Of a DNA stretch of 64,000 nucleotides, positions 12,253 through 21,852 are shown piece by piece; position 1 is the first letter of the stretch, and the number at the start of each line of letters is the position of its first letter. The stretch covers positions 1,552,501 through 1,616,500 of the forward strand of contig JAGTXZ010000002.1 of assembly GCA_018398575.1 (NCBI GenBank), written 5' to 3'. The position numbers and the translations under genes are program-made. Below the pieces are notes generated by a model. The model was not told the origin of the DNA. It did no database searches and worked only from the letters and a program-made list of their open reading frames with translations. Origin of the DNA: Ampelomyces quisqualis (Eukaryota > Ascomycota > Dothideomycetes > Pleosporales > Phaeosphaeriaceae).

Positions 12253-12700
12253 CTGCGCAGCAGCAATTATGGTCCATCACGTTGTCACCGACGGTTGTAT
12301 GGCGTTTGGAGCGGACGCGTTAATTGGTCAGTAGAACTGCGCTCCTATTGGCTGAAAAAGTGTTGTCATCACTTGATAGCAACGTTGGCGGAAAATCAAA
12401 ACTTTATGCTGACCGCCAACAGATGTTAGAGAAACACTAATATTTTTGCCTACTACAATAGAGTTACTAATACTCTGTAGAGATAGAGTCACTAATAGAG
12501 TTAGAGTCACTAATAGAGTTAGAGTCACTAATAGAGTTAGAGTCACTAATAGAGGTACAGGCACTAATAGAGATAGAGGCACTAATAGAGTTATTGTATT
12601 TATTTGAGCGGACTCCGCTCAACGCTCGTTAAGGCAGTGCCTTGACAAATAGCATACCTACATGTGTTACAATTAAGGACCATCAATTGCTGCTGCGCAG
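12253..12700. mobile_element. Small inverted-repeat element (MITE-like candidate)
   Basis: Bases 12253..12276 read CTGCGCAGCAGCAATTATGG and on. The reverse complement of 12677..12700 reads the same apart from one inserted G and an end mismatch. These 24-bp inverted ends enclose about 450 bp that codes for nothing and holds the 18-bp tandem array. Short terminal inverted repeats around non-coding DNA are typical of miniature inverted-repeat elements. No target-site duplication was identified, so a chance inverted repeat cannot be excluded. Confidence 0.4.
12483..12592. repeat. 18-bp tandem repeat, about six copies
   Basis: The unit is close to TAGAGTCACTAATAGAGT. The first four copies are nearly perfect and the last two diverge (AGGTACAGGC, AGATAGAGGC). 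Because 18 is a multiple of three, the antisense strand stays open as a repeated LLVTLT-type frame. That frame is a by-product, not a gene. Confidence 0.85.
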
Positions 12701-13019
12701 CCTCCGCTTCAGTAACGTTTACGAACTGACAGACTTTTATACCTTTGGTTTGACGGTTCCTTCTCATGTCTGAGCGATTGAATCAAGCAGAGTTGCTTGA
12801 TTATTGTTTACTTTGCCATCTCAGAAGAATACAATAATGTTTACATCAGTTCCCTAGAGGTGCGTGAAACGTCCCGCAACGCTCCTTCGACCTTCGCTCT
12901 CGGGTAGTGACGAGCATTGGCATACTACGTGCGATTACGCCTCTACTCCGCTATATACTTTCCCTCACACGCACATCCACAAAAGGGCCCATCAAAGACC
13001 TATCAATCATCTCCAATCT

Positions 13020-13975
13020 ACGAACGGCGCACCGGAGTGCTTGAAGAAAGTTAATCCGATACCAGAGAAGAAGACTGTCAAGAAGAGCAGTGATCGAGTC
13101 GTTAAGCGACCTATGTGTGGTTTCCATTGCTTTCGGGACGGCATGCTGAATGTGACGCCAGAGGGAGGAGAAAAGGAGCTATCAGTACCTCTGCGCTTAT
13201 ATCCGTGGTTATCAAAATATGCTTTGACTGTATTTAATCAGGCGCTCAAGTCTACTCCACTTTTGAGAAGCGTACCAAGTCGATACGTCTATTCAAACTG
13301 TCGAGTTGTGAGGAGAGTTATCGTCCGACCATAATGGAGCTGTAGCGTTCATTGACAATCCCTACGGCACTGACAGCGAAGAAGGGTCTAGATCAACAAG
13401 AATTCACCACTCCTAAACTTAGCTGGGGAGATCCGGAATCGCATACGGGGATTGGCTCTGGGTTATACAACGCTTCGGAGCACAGGATGTAACAGAGCAC
13501 GCGGGAAACGGTTCGGCGGATGCTCCCACCCACTGTCCATCTTGGGCATGGTCCGGCATTGCTTCGGACGTTTCGTCAAATCTACGCGGAAGCAGCCCTC
13601 ATATTTGACCAGTTAAACACATTCAGCCTTCGTCCCTAGGAAAAATTTAAAGGGTAGCGTGACCTATCTCCCAAGTTTCCAGCGAGAACAGATCTTGGCC
13701 ATCCCGATCGAGATCTTGTCCAATTATCTCCTACTTCATAAGGCGGGTGGTGGAGTGAAGGAGCTTACAAAGCACGACGAGAACTGAGAGCTTTTTGCCA
13801 GTGCTTAAACATATTGTAGTCTTGGTGGGAAATTCCCAGGACATGTCTGAGGAGGAGTTGGAGAAGTGTTTCAAGAATTTGCGACACCAGTTCAAAAGTC
13901 ATATAGACCGCAAGGACCTGGGGCTTGTGTTCAAAATGTCGAAAATTTCCCATGTCAACTACGTCGAGAAGTAAG
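13020..13975 (+). pseudogene. Broken DUF7730-like family gene
   Basis: The first exon is still readable: residues encoded near 13075-13180 give DRVVKRPMCGFHCFRDGMLN, clearly the counterpart of the first exon of the intact gene at 14599. Damage includes ACG where the start ATG is expected (13020) and GAGCT|AT at the position of the GT donor. Later segments sit in changing frames: NSPLLNLAGEIRNRI near 13405, and ALLRTFRQIYAEAALIFDQL near 13555. Downstream, stops interrupt any further frame. The order of motifs is that of the intact paralogues, so this is a decayed family member rather than chance similarity. Confidence 0.75.
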
Positions 13976-14598
13976 TCACTTAGCCTGGTCACTCTGATGA
14001 AGTTCTGAGAACATTGCCTACCTGACCCAGATGGAAATAGGTACCTACTCAGCTAGTTCACAGCCACTGTGCAGACTTTGCTACAATGAACACCACATGT
14101 AGCCGGACAACAAGTTTCGCCAATGCTATCTGTATATGCAGAGCAATGAGATGAAAATGTGGAAAGAAGACGTTCAATGCGCAGGACTAGCTCTATAACT
14201 GAGCGTGCGAGGATCCAATACAGGCACACTTGTGTTGTACATTACAAATATCATATTGTGGCGCAAATTATCATACCTGCTTGCTTTATACATGAAGTAT
14301 ATCAGATTATGGCGCAAATTTTCACACCTGCTTGCTCCATTCCTGTTTGTTCAGCTGTAGACGTCTATTCGCGTTCAGTGAAACAATACCTTCCCAAGAT
14401 AGCGCTTAAAATCTATGGACAATGACGTATCACTCACGTGGCACGCGCCTGTACGGTGCAGCTTAATTAGCTCCGTTTGGTACTCTAACTCACCTTCACG
14501 TCCACTGAAGGCGCACCTCAAAGGGGCCTGTTCACCACCACTGCGTCAGAAACCTCTCACCACCAACAACGCGGAGAACAGATCTGGGTTCCTCCATT

Positions 14599-15458
14599 AT
14601 GGCGCCAATCAAGAGAAAAGCTGCGTCGACGCCTAAGCAAGAGGTCGAGAAGGGCAAGGATCGCATAGTCAAAAGACCTGCGCGTGGGTTTCACCGATTT
14701 CGCAGCGGCATGCTGAATGTGACCCAGAAAGGAGGAGAGAGAGACTTGTATGTCCTTCTCTACGGTTAAAGAATCGCAGTACTAACAGGCAATGTAGAGT
14801 CAAGAGTAATCAAGATTCACCTCTTCTACGACTTCCTGGAGAGCTTCGAAGTCGCATCTGGGAATACGTCCTCGGCGGGAGAACACTTCAAGTGCCATGG
14901 ATCCAAAAGCAGTCGTTGCGCGCACGTTTTTCTCAATGTCTTCCGCCCATCCCTAAGCCTGCGTTCGGTACAGCCTTACTTCGAACATGCCGTCAGATCT
15001 ATATGGAGACTGCTCTATTGCCGTACAAGTTGAACACCTACAAAAGCTTTTCCTACAATATGGTGAATCTTGAGCTGGCCCAGGTGCGACGTTACCAGCG
15101 GGAACACATCTTCGACCTAAGCGTTCGGGCATCGCTGAAGCATGGACTGTATCTTGGACCCATCAATCCGCTCGAGGCATGGGCGATGCTCAGAGATTAC
15201 AACCTTGAAGTCATACCAGCATTGAAGCGCATGGATATCCTCATTCAAGATTACCAAGTGCCGGATGCGCAGATTGAGAGCTGTGTAACGAGGGTACGGA
15301 CAGACCTTGAGGTGCTACTTCCTGGCAGAGGTATTCAACTCGTGTTCAAAGCCAGACAAACTGAGACGAGTGCATATGATATAAGGTACTGTTCTGGACG
15401 CATGGAATCTATGAAGTATGTGCTGACAGAAGGCAGGCATTCTTGCACGTTATCATGA
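14599..15458 (+). CDS. DUF7730/2EXR-like fungal protein, copy 1
   Basis: Exons 14599..14747 and 14798..15458, intron 50 nt with phase 2, 269 residues. The short first exon encodes a basic leader ending RIVKRPARGFHRFRSGMLNV. The second exon opens with SPLLRLPGELRSRIWEYVLG, followed by ALLRTCRQIYMETALLPYKL and a helical C-terminal half. The LPxEIRxxIxxYxLG core followed by a LLRxCRQIYxETAxLP box is the pattern of a large, poorly understood fungal family (DUF7730, related to 2EXR). The biochemical function is unknown. Related copies lie at 13020, 15873, 17207 and 18429, and the shared exon structure shows they arose by duplication. The last 25 residues are less like the paralogues, so a further 3' exon is possible. 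Confidence 0.75.
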
Positions 15459-15559
15459 TGGTAAAGAGAATACGATCCACTGTTTCAAGCTTCCGAATGG
15501 CACAGGTAACGGGCTTTGGACACGTACACATGATAATTACTCTGCTTTAGCAAGCTAGT

Positions 15560-15840
15560 TATCTCGGGAGATTATGTGGCCAAGATTCTGAAATGAATGG
15601 GTTGAGTTTGGAATTATGTGGGTGGCGTGCCTCAAAAAAAGTACGTATTCAAGGTCGCAGGAGTCAGGCCATCAACTCCACTGAGTGTTCTCGAGAGCAT
15701 CCAAGAGCTAAGGATGCTGTGAGATTGTGTGCATGGGCCATCGAGGATCAGTATCGGTCTGGAAGTGACAAGGCTTGAACCCCGTTTATGGCAGGCTTTT
15801 GAGAAAAGATGCGGAATAATTTTCCCAATTATATCTCGCC
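15560..15840 (+). pseudogene. Possible C-terminal remnant of a DUF7730-like gene
   Basis: Around 15680-15830 one frame reads SVLESIQELRML, stop, then RLEPRLWQAFEKRCGIIFPI. This resembles the C-terminal helical part of the family, where the intact members carry ELxRIRVLV-type strands and end in a helix. There is one stop inside and no start or N-terminal half. The similarity is weak, so this is tentative. It may be a rearranged tail of the gene at 14599. Confidence 0.35.
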
Positions 15841-15872
15841 CAAAAGCAATGACCACAGCTATGCAAAGTGTG

Positions 15873-16465
15873 TCAACAATACGGCTCCGTGATTACCCTG
15901 CGAAATGTCACCTCTAGCTTCGGCAGATTTTCCAGCAACGATTCTTTGAATATATCTATCGCCAGAACACCTTCATCCCGATGCTCTTCACAATCAAGAA
16001 AGCCATCTCTAACACAATCTCTCACTCTGCTCTCGCCCCTAGCCTTAACATCAACGCACCTCAAACCTGTGAGACTTTTGGCCCGAAACACAACTTCTAG
16101 GGGTTTGGTTAGTGAATTCCTCCTTCTATCATACACTCTGCCATCTATGTCACCAAATAAACTTATCGTATTTATTCTCGCTGATCCAGGTAGAATTGTT
16201 TGAGCCATAGGTCAAATGCATCGTGTGATTTGAAGCGGAAGGCGTTGAGTCGGAGAAGCAGTACACGTGTCTCTGCGTATATTTGACAGCACACGGATAA
16301 GAGTGCGAGGAGGTTCTTTTGTATTTTGAGTGTGCAAGTGGCGAAACCGAATGGTGTCTATTATCGCTAGCAAGTGGATGTCGAAGATCTCGCCACTGAG
16401 CGAGTAGCTGTATATCTCAGGGCGAAGTTCAGCTAGTGCGTGCGGCAAAGGAGGGGCTTGTGAGG
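15873..16465 (-). pseudogene. Broken DUF7730-like gene, minus strand
   Basis: Reading the minus strand from about 16460 gives ELRPEIYSYSLSGEIFDIHL, the LPxEIRxxIxxYxLxG core with damage in the first residues. In another frame, near 16310-16190, it reads LSVCCQIYAETRVLLLRLNA, the CRQIYxETAxLP box, then FRFKSHDAFDLWLKQFYLDQ. A further frame continues INTISLFGDIDGRVYDRRRN down to about 15873. At least two frame changes are needed to follow the homology, so the copy is not functional as it stands. No first exon was recognised upstream. Confidence 0.65.
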
Positions 16466-16849
16466 TTTTACATCGACCGAGAGTGTGGATCGATTGAGGT
16501 GCGAAAACTGTAATGACAAGAGGCGCTCGATATATCCAAGTCGATTCACAAGGCTGACTGCGACGACAATGTTAAGCAACGAAAGATCATCCTCTCGGAC
16601 AGCGACCAGTCGCCGAGTAGATTCATGTGCACACTTTCTAACGTGGGATATAAACATAATACAAATTTTCGCTACAAGGGAACGAGCGGGCACAAAAATT
16701 GCGCTGGACACAACACAGTCCCGGCGCACGTATACCAACGTTCCACAACCTGCTACATGTTTCCCAAAAAGTAACATGGACTTGACTTAATGTGAAGACA
16801 AATTTCCCATCGGTTTCCCAAAGCTAAGATAGTACGGTGACTGACGAAG

Positions 16850-17196
16850 TGCAGACGAGCCCAGTGAGAAGTTCACAAGCTTTTTGAGGACTAGCCGAGC
16901 GGAGGACGACATTAGTCTGGAACATGGTGCCCGCGGTAAATATGAGGCTGATGTGTTGCTACGAAGTTGAAGTAAGACGTGGGTTCGCAAAGATTTCAAC
17001 AATAGCCTCGATGCGCTACATCCCCTCCAACTCGTGAGATGCGAGCATAGATTCGAGGAAATATTGGAAGCAGACGTTAAGAACGGAGATAGACCGTCAC
17101 ACACACCGAGATGCGCGCAATGCAAGTCATTCTCTGTCGCCTTGAAACTGGGCTGCGGACTGATGTTAGCATGGAGACTCTTTCAACCGGTACGTT
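16850..17196 (+). pseudogene. Possible gene remnant, family not recognised
   Basis: One plus-strand frame stays open for about 110 codons except for a single TGA near 16969. It reads KFTSFLRTSRAEDDISLEHG, then, after the stop, SLDALHPLQLVRCEHRFEEI and RPSHTPRCAQCKSFSVAL. The Cys/His spacing (CEH, later CxxC) hints at a small metal-binding module, but no family was recognised. It could be a single-stop remnant of an unrelated gene inside the DUF7730-like cluster, or chance. Confidence 0.25.
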
Positions 17197-17206
17197 TGAG
17201 ACATAC

Positions 17207-17997
17207 CTAGGAGTCATCTGGGTATTCTGATCGGACTATCTCGATTCCCGGATGCAGGACGCGCAGCTCGTCTTGCAACGAGCTCTGCGCATCTCGCATG
17301 GCTTCTGTGGCTACCTTCGTGTCTTGGAAGCAGTAGCAGAAATCTGTCGCTTCAACTGAGAATCGAATAGACTCCAAAGCCGGCAGGTTTGGTAGTATCC
17401 ACAATGCAGGCTCTTGTTTGGCACCGATACGACATCGGGCAAGATCCATGGTAGGCCCTCTCCCGATGGAACGCATGGCGAAGCTGAGGTCAACTCTAGT
17501 AATGACGTTACAGTATACTGCACGTTGTTGGTCAAACCAGCTCTGAATTTGATCCGACGACCTGAATGCAAACGTATATTGGGACCATGGAAGAAGTGCT
17601 GTTTCCGCGTATATCTGGCGGCAACAAGCAAGTAGTGCGAGGGCATGCTTGTTTCCCCCAGATCTAAACCAATAAAGCGACGGCCCGGAAAGAGCGTCAC
17701 AGGTTCTCTCCCCAATAGCGAGCTGGAAGATCTGGTGCCGAATTTCCGGGGGTAGGCTGAGCAACGGGCACTCTCGCTGGTTCTGTGTAGCACTTGACGA
17801 TATGAGTGTAATGACGCGAATGAAAATGGCTTTGCTCACATTTTGAAGAATTTGCCAGATTTACGCTCAACATCTAGCAACCCGCTCTCGAGGAACCGCG
17901 CCTTCTTGTACCGACGCTTTGAGGTTCCTCCTCCCGCAGGCTTGAGAGCTAGGTCAGTGTTAGCCGTAGCCACCTCGCCTGGCTTTTGGGGCGACAT
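17207..17997 (-). CDS. DUF7730/2EXR-like fungal protein, copy 2
   Basis: Exons on the minus strand are 17840..17997 and 17207..17792, intron 47 nt with phase 2, 247 residues. The first exon encodes a basic leader (KRRYKKARFLESGLLDVERK) that aligns in position with the GxHRFxxGMLNV leader of the other copies but has diverged. The second exon carries CPLLSLPPEIRHQIFQLAIG, then ALLACCRQIYAETALLPWSQ, then a charged helical C-terminus ending EIVRSEYPDDS. The acceptor used here (TCAAG) is not the best-looking one nearby (ACACAG at 17783), but only it keeps the phase. The function is unknown, as for the rest of the family. It is the most diverged of the three apparently intact copies. Confidence 0.7.
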
Positions 17998-18428
17998 GGC
18001 CGAGTGGTTGATTTGTTTGAGAAAAAATAGTTGAGAAGGTAAAGGTAAGAGAGAATTTCGTAGCAAGTCAAGGAAGTTGTGAGCAGTACTAACGCTAGTG
18101 TAGCGTGCACTATAGGAATGGTCTACCAGATCTTTCACTGCCAAGCATGTTGCTCTCACCCCTCACTTGCGCCCAAGAGCTGCCAGCTCTCGCTTACGGG
18201 GTGACACAAGAAGCAGAAATATGATGTCCAAAGTAAGAGTGCTTCCCTGCTTTACAATTCGAGGGATGTCTTATATGCCTTCGAGGACACGGTGCATCTT
18301 AGGGAAAATTACAAATAGATGCCAGAATAGATGTCAATAGCCTGAATTATGCTAAATGGCAGCTCAACCTTGCACCGTACTCAGGTCGGAAGTCTCATAC
18401 AGTTTTGGCCTCTGGTGTACCAGACCAC

Positions 18429-19238
18429 CTAAATAATCGTCCGTGCTCGTCCGTATTTGACGTGCATGAGCTCAAAAATGAGTTCCCAGCCTCCTTTCTT
18501 CGCTCTGTCTTCGAATTCTGCATTGCCATGTGCTACATACCGAGCGAAAGCTTCTTCGTTGCCCACAGTTGTGTCAAGTGGAAAGACAAGAACTCGAATG
18601 CGGCGTAACTCTGGTAGGTAGGCGAGGTAATGAGCACGGAACTTGTACGCCAGCAAAGGATCAGGGTGTGCGCTAAGGAGAACATTAGGCAGCTCAATCT
18701 GCAACTCTTTGATGTTGCTGATCTGATACTGCCTGAAGGACCGACAGGAGTCCTTCAGCATGGAACAATCATCAACAGTGAACGCATTCGACGAGAATGG
18801 GACAGCTGCGGTCTCCACGTAGATCTGACGGCAAGTTTGGAGGAGTGCGAACGCGTGAAGACGGTCGGACGGCTCGCACCGAAAGGGACGACGATTCCAC
18901 GACTTGTAGTAGATTTGCCGGAACGTCTTGCCACCCAGTGCGTAGTGGAAAATCCGATTGCGAATTTCGGCTGGGAGGGCAAGCAGTACCGACACTCCGT
19001 TAGTAGCTACCCTGTACACCATTTAGTGTCTTTTAAAAAGGCGTGTCTCTCCTCTTTCCCGGAGGCTTCAGCGATTTACTTACAGGCCCTTCTCTTGGCC
19101 TTTCGGCGCTACATTCAGCATTCCGTTCTTGAAGCGGTGATAGCCACGTGCTGGTTTCTTAGCCACTTTATCTTTGTTCCTCTTTGCGTGAGCGATTTCT
19201 TTCGATTCGTTGTCGGCAGCTGGCTTATGAGGCGCCAT
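18429..19238 (-). CDS. DUF7730/2EXR-like fungal protein, copy 3
   Basis: Exons on the minus strand are 19084..19238 and 18429..19011, intron 72 nt with phase 2, 245 residues. The first exon encodes MAPHKPAADNE and a basic leader ending VAKKPARGYHRFKNGMLNVA, closely matching copy 1. The second exon has VLLALPAEIRNRIFHYALGG, then ALLQTCRQIYVETAAVPFSS, then YLAYLPELRRIRVLVFPLDT near the C-terminus. The splice signals are good (GTAAGT donor, GTACAG acceptor) and the frame is clean throughout, so the gene looks intact. It is transcribed towards copy 2 in the same orientation. No function is known. Confidence 0.78.
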
Positions 19239-19906
19239 GTTGGTTGAGCGGAGGATCAGCGGAGAGTTGCGAGACTTGTGGAGAGCGATTTTGCGAGGTC
19301 AATGGTGGCAGTGAGAGGAAGGTGCTGTGGGTGATCTAGTCCATATGCCAAGCGCTACTTGAGGTAAGTGAAAGTGGCTCTAGCGTAACAGGATCTGTCA
19401 ACAGGGCGAGAATTGCTACAGGCATAAGGTCTGATAAGCCATTGCATTCTGCCTAGGGATTTCATCCAGAGCCCTGTCGCAATGCCACTCTTGCATTTAG
19501 CTGGCTCCTCCCTTCGACTCATAGTCAGGGTTCCCTCCAGTTCTATCATATTCAAAGGCAACATCTGATCCAATTTTAGCATCGGTCGCGACTATAAGAA
19601 ATATGATATGATAATGTAGAAAGACAAGCTCAGAGAGAAGATTATTTACTCATCATTGACAGCACCGAGCGATTCGAGGTACCGGACTGCATGGCAGCCT
19701 AGCAACCTCGCCTCAAGCCCAGCCCCGTCTCCGTCTAAGGATGACGATAACGTAATTTCATCATTGCGCGGAAGTATCAAAGGTTTTTCAAACATACCTT
19801 TGCTTCAAACCCGACGTCGTGGGCATCACATCCTCTGCGCGTGGCCAAATGTATGTTGGGTATTGGAATAGGTTTCCCTGAGGTGCGGAGACTGGGAGTG
19901 GAAGCT
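19239..19906. other. Intergenic, no gene seen
   Basis: 668 bp between copy 3 of the DUF7730-like family and the DUF3807-like gene, both on the minus strand. Nothing with coding character was seen. It should hold the promoter of copy 3 and the 3' end of the next gene. Confidence 0.45.
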
Positions 19907-20522
19907 TCAATAGTCCAATTCAAGTGAATGGTCCTTTTGAGCGTCCGGCCCATTGGCTTGGTGCCATGGATCCCACTCGTCGCTCTCTTCGTCTTCAGCT
20001 CGCACAGGGCGGCCCTCTTTCTGTGTCTGCTTCTTATGCTCTCTTGCGCCTTTCTTCTTCATCCTGTATCTGTCTCTGTGCTTTTTGTTCCTGGCTTTTG
20101 TCCGCGCGCTGCTGGTGGCCCACTGCTGAGTCCGTGGTTGTGTGACAGGATTCGACGCGCCTAGAATCGAGGGAGCTGGAGGTTTGGCTTCGCCCTCCTC
20201 AGAAAGATCACCACCCTCGCGCCGAAGCCTGCGTGTGCGTAGGATCCTTTGTACTTCAGAATTGCGAAATATGGCAATCTGCTCGTCGGTGAGGGTGCGC
20301 TTTGTGCCATCTGGATAGTAGCCTAAGCCATCATCATCTTCTTCTTCATACAATTCGTCAGCAGTATTTTGGTCGACTCCATGGAGCATATGATCGGGTG
20401 CCGATGCGTGTGGAAAGTGCGTCGCGTGGAAAGCACGCAGGTCGTCCTGCAGGATTAGCGAAGGGCAATGATCGTAAGCTTCATAGACATACAGTAGTGA
20501 CAGTAGGAATTTGTGAAGCCAT
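19907..20522 (-). CDS. DUF3807-like protein of unknown function
   Basis: Exons on the minus strand are 20493..20522 and 19907..20446, intron 46 nt, 189 residues. The 10-codon first exon (MASQIPTVTT) was found by extending the open frame upstream. Joined to DDLRAFHATHFPHA it makes a continuous N-terminus. The conserved core is DDDGLGYYPDGTKRTLTDEQ followed by IAIFRNSEVQRILRTRRLRR. The C-terminal half is highly basic (KARNKKHRDRYRMKKKG) and ends in an acidic Trp-containing tail (DEWDPWHQ). This pattern fits fungal DUF3807 proteins, recalled from memory. Charge and composition suggest a nuclear or nucleic-acid-associated role, which is inference. The start is 233 bp from that of the divergent FAS1 gene. 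Confidence 0.75.
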
Positions 20523-20755
20523 TATACCAGAGACAGCTTTGGGGTGCACGCTCGGGGAGCCCCTGATGGGCAGACTACCAGGTTGGTGAAGTCATGGGCG
20601 TGCAAGGTTGAAGTTGAAGTTCACGGTTCGCGAGGCTATCAGTCGCGCGATCACGGGGTCTTGGCTTCACTGCGGCATGACGTCGCCCATCCCACGTAGT
20701 CGTCGCCATGTACCTGCGCACAGCACAACGCCATACACAAACATACCAAACGACC

Positions 20756-21852
20756 ATGAAAGCTGGATCATTTGTCGCATACCCTCTCGCAACAAGCGTC
20801 TGCCTGTTCCTCGCCTGCTCTGCGCACTCTCGCCCCTTCGATACCATCCGGAAGTCCTTCGAATTCCTCAGCGACCAAACCCCGTTGCGCAACCTCATCA
20901 TGCCTCCCGCAGGCGAGGTATCGACTGGTGTAATCATATCAGACGTCATCGGGAAAACACAGAGCATAGCCATCTTCAGTGGACTCACAAGAGATGTCGA
21001 TGGTGTAGCTAGTCGGCTCGACAACGCTGCGCAGAATGCCACTGTGCTGGCACCCAACAACAGTATAATGCGGGATCTCAAGAGGAAACCATGGGAAGAT
21101 CCAGACGACTACAATACGTTCGGTGCGAATGCATACAAAGGAAGCTCAGGGGAAGATCGCGCGCGGAAGAACCTGGAGCGCTTCGTACAAAGACATGTCG
21201 TCCCTGAGAGTCCGTGGGAAGAAGGCAAGAAAGCCAAGACCCTTGCAGGTAACGAGATCTGGTGGGAGAGTCAAGGCGGCCAAAAGAAGGTAAGTGATGT
21301 GTATCTCGCTTCTGCGTAGTCCTGCCGAGGCCCACTACAAGCATATTTTTTGTGTCTCCACTTCACTGCACCCCAAGCCAGCCAAGTTTTTTGCAGCTCA
21401 AATTTGGTGTACGGTTTGATATACTGGACAAGTTAAAAGACCGGCATGAACAACTCAATGGTGAGATGGCCGAGTTGGTTATGGCGCCAGGTTAAGGTTC
21501 TCTTAACACTACTTCCTGGTCACGAAAGTGGCGTGGGTAAGCTAGAACCCTTCATGGTCTGTCGGATTCAGGACTGACATAGGATAAAGGTTCGAGTCCC
21601 ACTCTCATCAGCATTCGTCTGGCATCAGTCAGATGCCCCAGGTTCTTTTTTTGCTCTTTCATTACAGTTATTTTATCCACTTTCTTTTCGATCTCGTCGT
21701 TATCATACTCGTCCTCATTCGCGTCGCCCTCGCGTCCCTTAAAGACCGAGCTGACCGATGATCAGATCCAGCCCGGCAACATTGAAGTCACGAGCACAGC
21801 TGACAAAGTATCTAATGGCGAGGTCTGGGTTCTTGATGGGTCCCTGGCTTAA
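20756..21852 (+). CDS. FAS1 (fasciclin) domain protein, secreted or vacuolar
   Basis: Exons 20756..21289 and 21766..21852, 206 residues. The N-terminus (MKAGSFVAYPLATSVCLFLA) is a good signal peptide. A single FAS1 domain follows, with ATVLAPNNSIMRDL as the H1-like box, and the domain end IQPGNIEVTSTADKVSNGEV, VWVLDGSLA is supplied by the second exon. Single-domain FAS1 proteins of this sort (related to fission yeast mug57) are exported and may aid adhesion. The intron is 476 nt, roughly nine times the local norm, and contains a tRNA-Leu gene in the same orientation. The in-frame ATG at 20708 is unlikely, since the signal peptide starts cleanly at 20756. Phase 0 at both sides of the intron and a CTGAC branch 13 nt before the acceptor support the join. 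Confidence 0.85.
21460..21610 (+). tRNA. tRNA-Leu(AAG), intron-nested, with a second insertion in the T-arm
   Basis: The acceptor stem pairs GGTGAGA (21460..21466) with TCTCATC (21603..21609), discriminator A. The D-stem is GCC/GGC and the A box TGGCCGAGTTGGTTATGG is intact. The anticodon stem is CCAGG (21487..21491) with CCTGG (21515..21519), anticodon AAG at 21494..21496. A 16-nt canonical intron (21498..21513) contains CTTAA, which can pair with the anticodon. The variable arm is CACGAAAGTG. The T-stem GTGGG/CCCAC becomes complete only if 21537..21589 is removed; that 53-nt insert begins GTAAGC, has CTGAC at 21574..21578 and ends AAAG. The genomic B box GGTTCGAGTCC still reads correctly across the 3' boundary. 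A run of seven T at about 21645 may end Pol III transcription. Whether it yields a working tRNA is open. Confidence 0.8.
21644..21651 (+). terminator. Poly-T tract downstream of the tRNA-Leu gene
   Basis: A run of seven T residues lies about 35 nt after the tRNA 3' end, preceded by a small hairpin (GGCATC...GATGCC, about 21621..21637). Such T-runs end RNA polymerase III transcripts in fungi. The hairpin is probably incidental, as Pol III needs only the T-run. Confidence 0.55.

Noticed and set aside
12328..12582. Minus-strand open frame with repeated LLVTLT units
   Set aside because: It is the translation of the 18-bp tandem array, which stays open because the unit is a multiple of three.
21397..21495. 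Alternative last exon of the FAS1 gene running into the tRNA (acceptor TTGCAG at 21396, open for about 30 codons)
   Set aside because: It would end in the tRNA anticodon loop and lacks FAS1 character, whereas the exon at 21766-21852 supplies the expected conserved domain end in phase.
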